A DNA stretch of 6,537 nucleotides from positions 1 through 6,537 of the forward strand of contig DOCI01000269.1 in NCBI GenBank assembly GCA_003503535.1, in the 5' to 3' direction. This document shows positions 5,833-6,537 of the stretch, piece after piece. The number at the start of each line of letters is the position of its first letter. Position 1 is the first letter of the stretch. The position numbers and the translations under genes are program-made. Under the pieces are notes generated by a model. The model was not told where the DNA came from. It saw only the letters and a program-made list of their open reading frames with translations, and made no database searches. This DNA is from Planctomycetaceae bacterium. GTDB taxonomy: Bacteria > Planctomycetota > Planctomycetia > Planctomycetales > Planctomycetaceae.

Positions 5833-6537
5833 TGAACCGAATTTCATCACAACAGCGAAAATTGGTTTATCTGATCATCATCGTGCTCCTGCTGGCCCCG
5901 ATCGTCTATTTCGGAGCCCCGGGCAACGGTAAGGATGAGAACTCGGGTGGAAAACTGGCTCAACTGCGGAGCAAGTACGACCTGGGTGAAACCAGCCTGG
6001 GAAATGTCGATCCTGCCTCAGCAACAATGAACCTGGTTCTGCTGGGACTACGGGGAATAGCCTCCAATATGCTGTGGTCACAGGCTGTCGAACAGAAATC
6101 GCAAAAAGACTGGGCTGGCTTACGTGCAACTGTCGATTCGATTGTCCTGTTGCAGCCTCACTTCAAGCAGGTGTGGGAATTCCAGGGTTGGAATCTGGCT
6201 TACAATGTTTCCGCGGAATGGGATGGCGTCGCTGACCGTTATGAATGGGTCAAAGAGGGTGCCAAATTCATGATGAGAGGGAGCGATCGCAACTACAAAT
6301 ATCCCGAGTTGTATTGGGAAAGTGGCCGAATTCTGGGACAGAAGATTGGCCGGGCGGATGAAAAACTCTTCTTCCGTCGCTACTTTCTTGACGACCCGAA
6401 CCGAGAAGGTGGTGGTCCCGATCCTGAAGTCAATCCCGACGGAAAAGATAACTATCTGGCGGCCAAGGACTGGTTTGAGAAAGCCAACGAAGTTGAGCTT
6501 CAACCCGGCGTATCACAAAGTCGACTGGCCCGAGTGT
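5832..6537 (+). CDS. Membrane-anchored TPR-like protein, partial (continues past the right edge)
   Basis: An open frame of 235 codons with no stop before the window ends. Its ATG (5832-5834) shares one base with the TAA of the permease gene (TAATG), so translation is probably coupled and the two products are expected to work together. The product starts with basic residues (R3, R9, K10) and one hydrophobic helix (11-28), probably an uncleaved anchor, then a polar linker (29-60). A helical region from about 64 carries [15 protein letters not shown] (71-85), D-W-A-G-L-R (93-98), and the striking [18 protein letters not shown] (110-127). The spacing of W, Y, A and G resembles tetratricopeptide-type helical pairs. 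A second possible repeat begins at [11 protein letters not shown] (208-218). I recall similar proteins beside ABC-2 genes in planctomycetes, but cannot name a function. A scaffold or accessory role at the membrane is inference. Confidence 0.85.
   Translation, partial: MNRISSQQRKLVYLIIIVLLLAPIVYFGAPGNGKDENSGGKLAQLRSKYDLGETSLGNVDPASATMNLVLLGLRGIASNMLWSQAVEQKSQKDWAGLRATVDSIVLLQPHFKQVWEFQGWNLAYNVSAEWDGVADRYEWVKEGAKFMMRGSDRNYKYPELYWESGRILGQKIGRADEKLFFRRYFLDDPNREGGGPDPEVNPDGKDNYLAAKDWFEKANEVELQPGVSQSRLARV

Overview
The window looks like chromosomal DNA of a planctomycete, probably a Planctomycetaceae-type marine or freshwater member with roughly 50% GC (Gimesia/Rubinisphaera-like; this is a guess from gene families, not a measured placement). 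Two observations support this. The first protein has the look of the Planctomycetes-restricted TIGR03009 family. The second matches the Minf_1886 family, known from Planctomycetes and Verrucomicrobia. All convincing genes lie on the + strand. No mobile-element gene, tRNA, rRNA or CRISPR array is visible.

Layout: a rho-independent terminator at the extreme left closes a gene outside the window. A leader of about 390 bases with one short palindrome follows. Next come a secreted LolA-like TIGR03009-type protein (432-1337), a Minf_1886-family cytosolic protein (1527-1934) and a small single-pass membrane protein of unknown function (2090-2551). The spacer between the second and third genes (1935-2089) is packed with GAGTC/GACTC inverted repeats. 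A 557-base non-coding stretch (2552-3108) holds several perfect hairpins and a REPIN-like pair of palindromes.

The right half is an exporter-type cluster: an ABC ATPase (3109-4041), an ABC-2-type permease with a large extracytoplasmic insert (4150-5832) and, overlapping it by one base, a membrane-anchored helical-repeat (TPR-like) protein that runs off the right edge (5832-6537). The ATPase and permease very probably form one transporter. The third gene, translationally coupled through TAATG, is a likely accessory subunit. The substrate cannot be told from sequence.

Much of the window is ordinary planctomycete housekeeping or conserved-hypothetical material. The points most worth a second look are the structured spacers, the REPIN-like element, the LolA-like reading of the first protein, and the ATPase-permease-TPR module.
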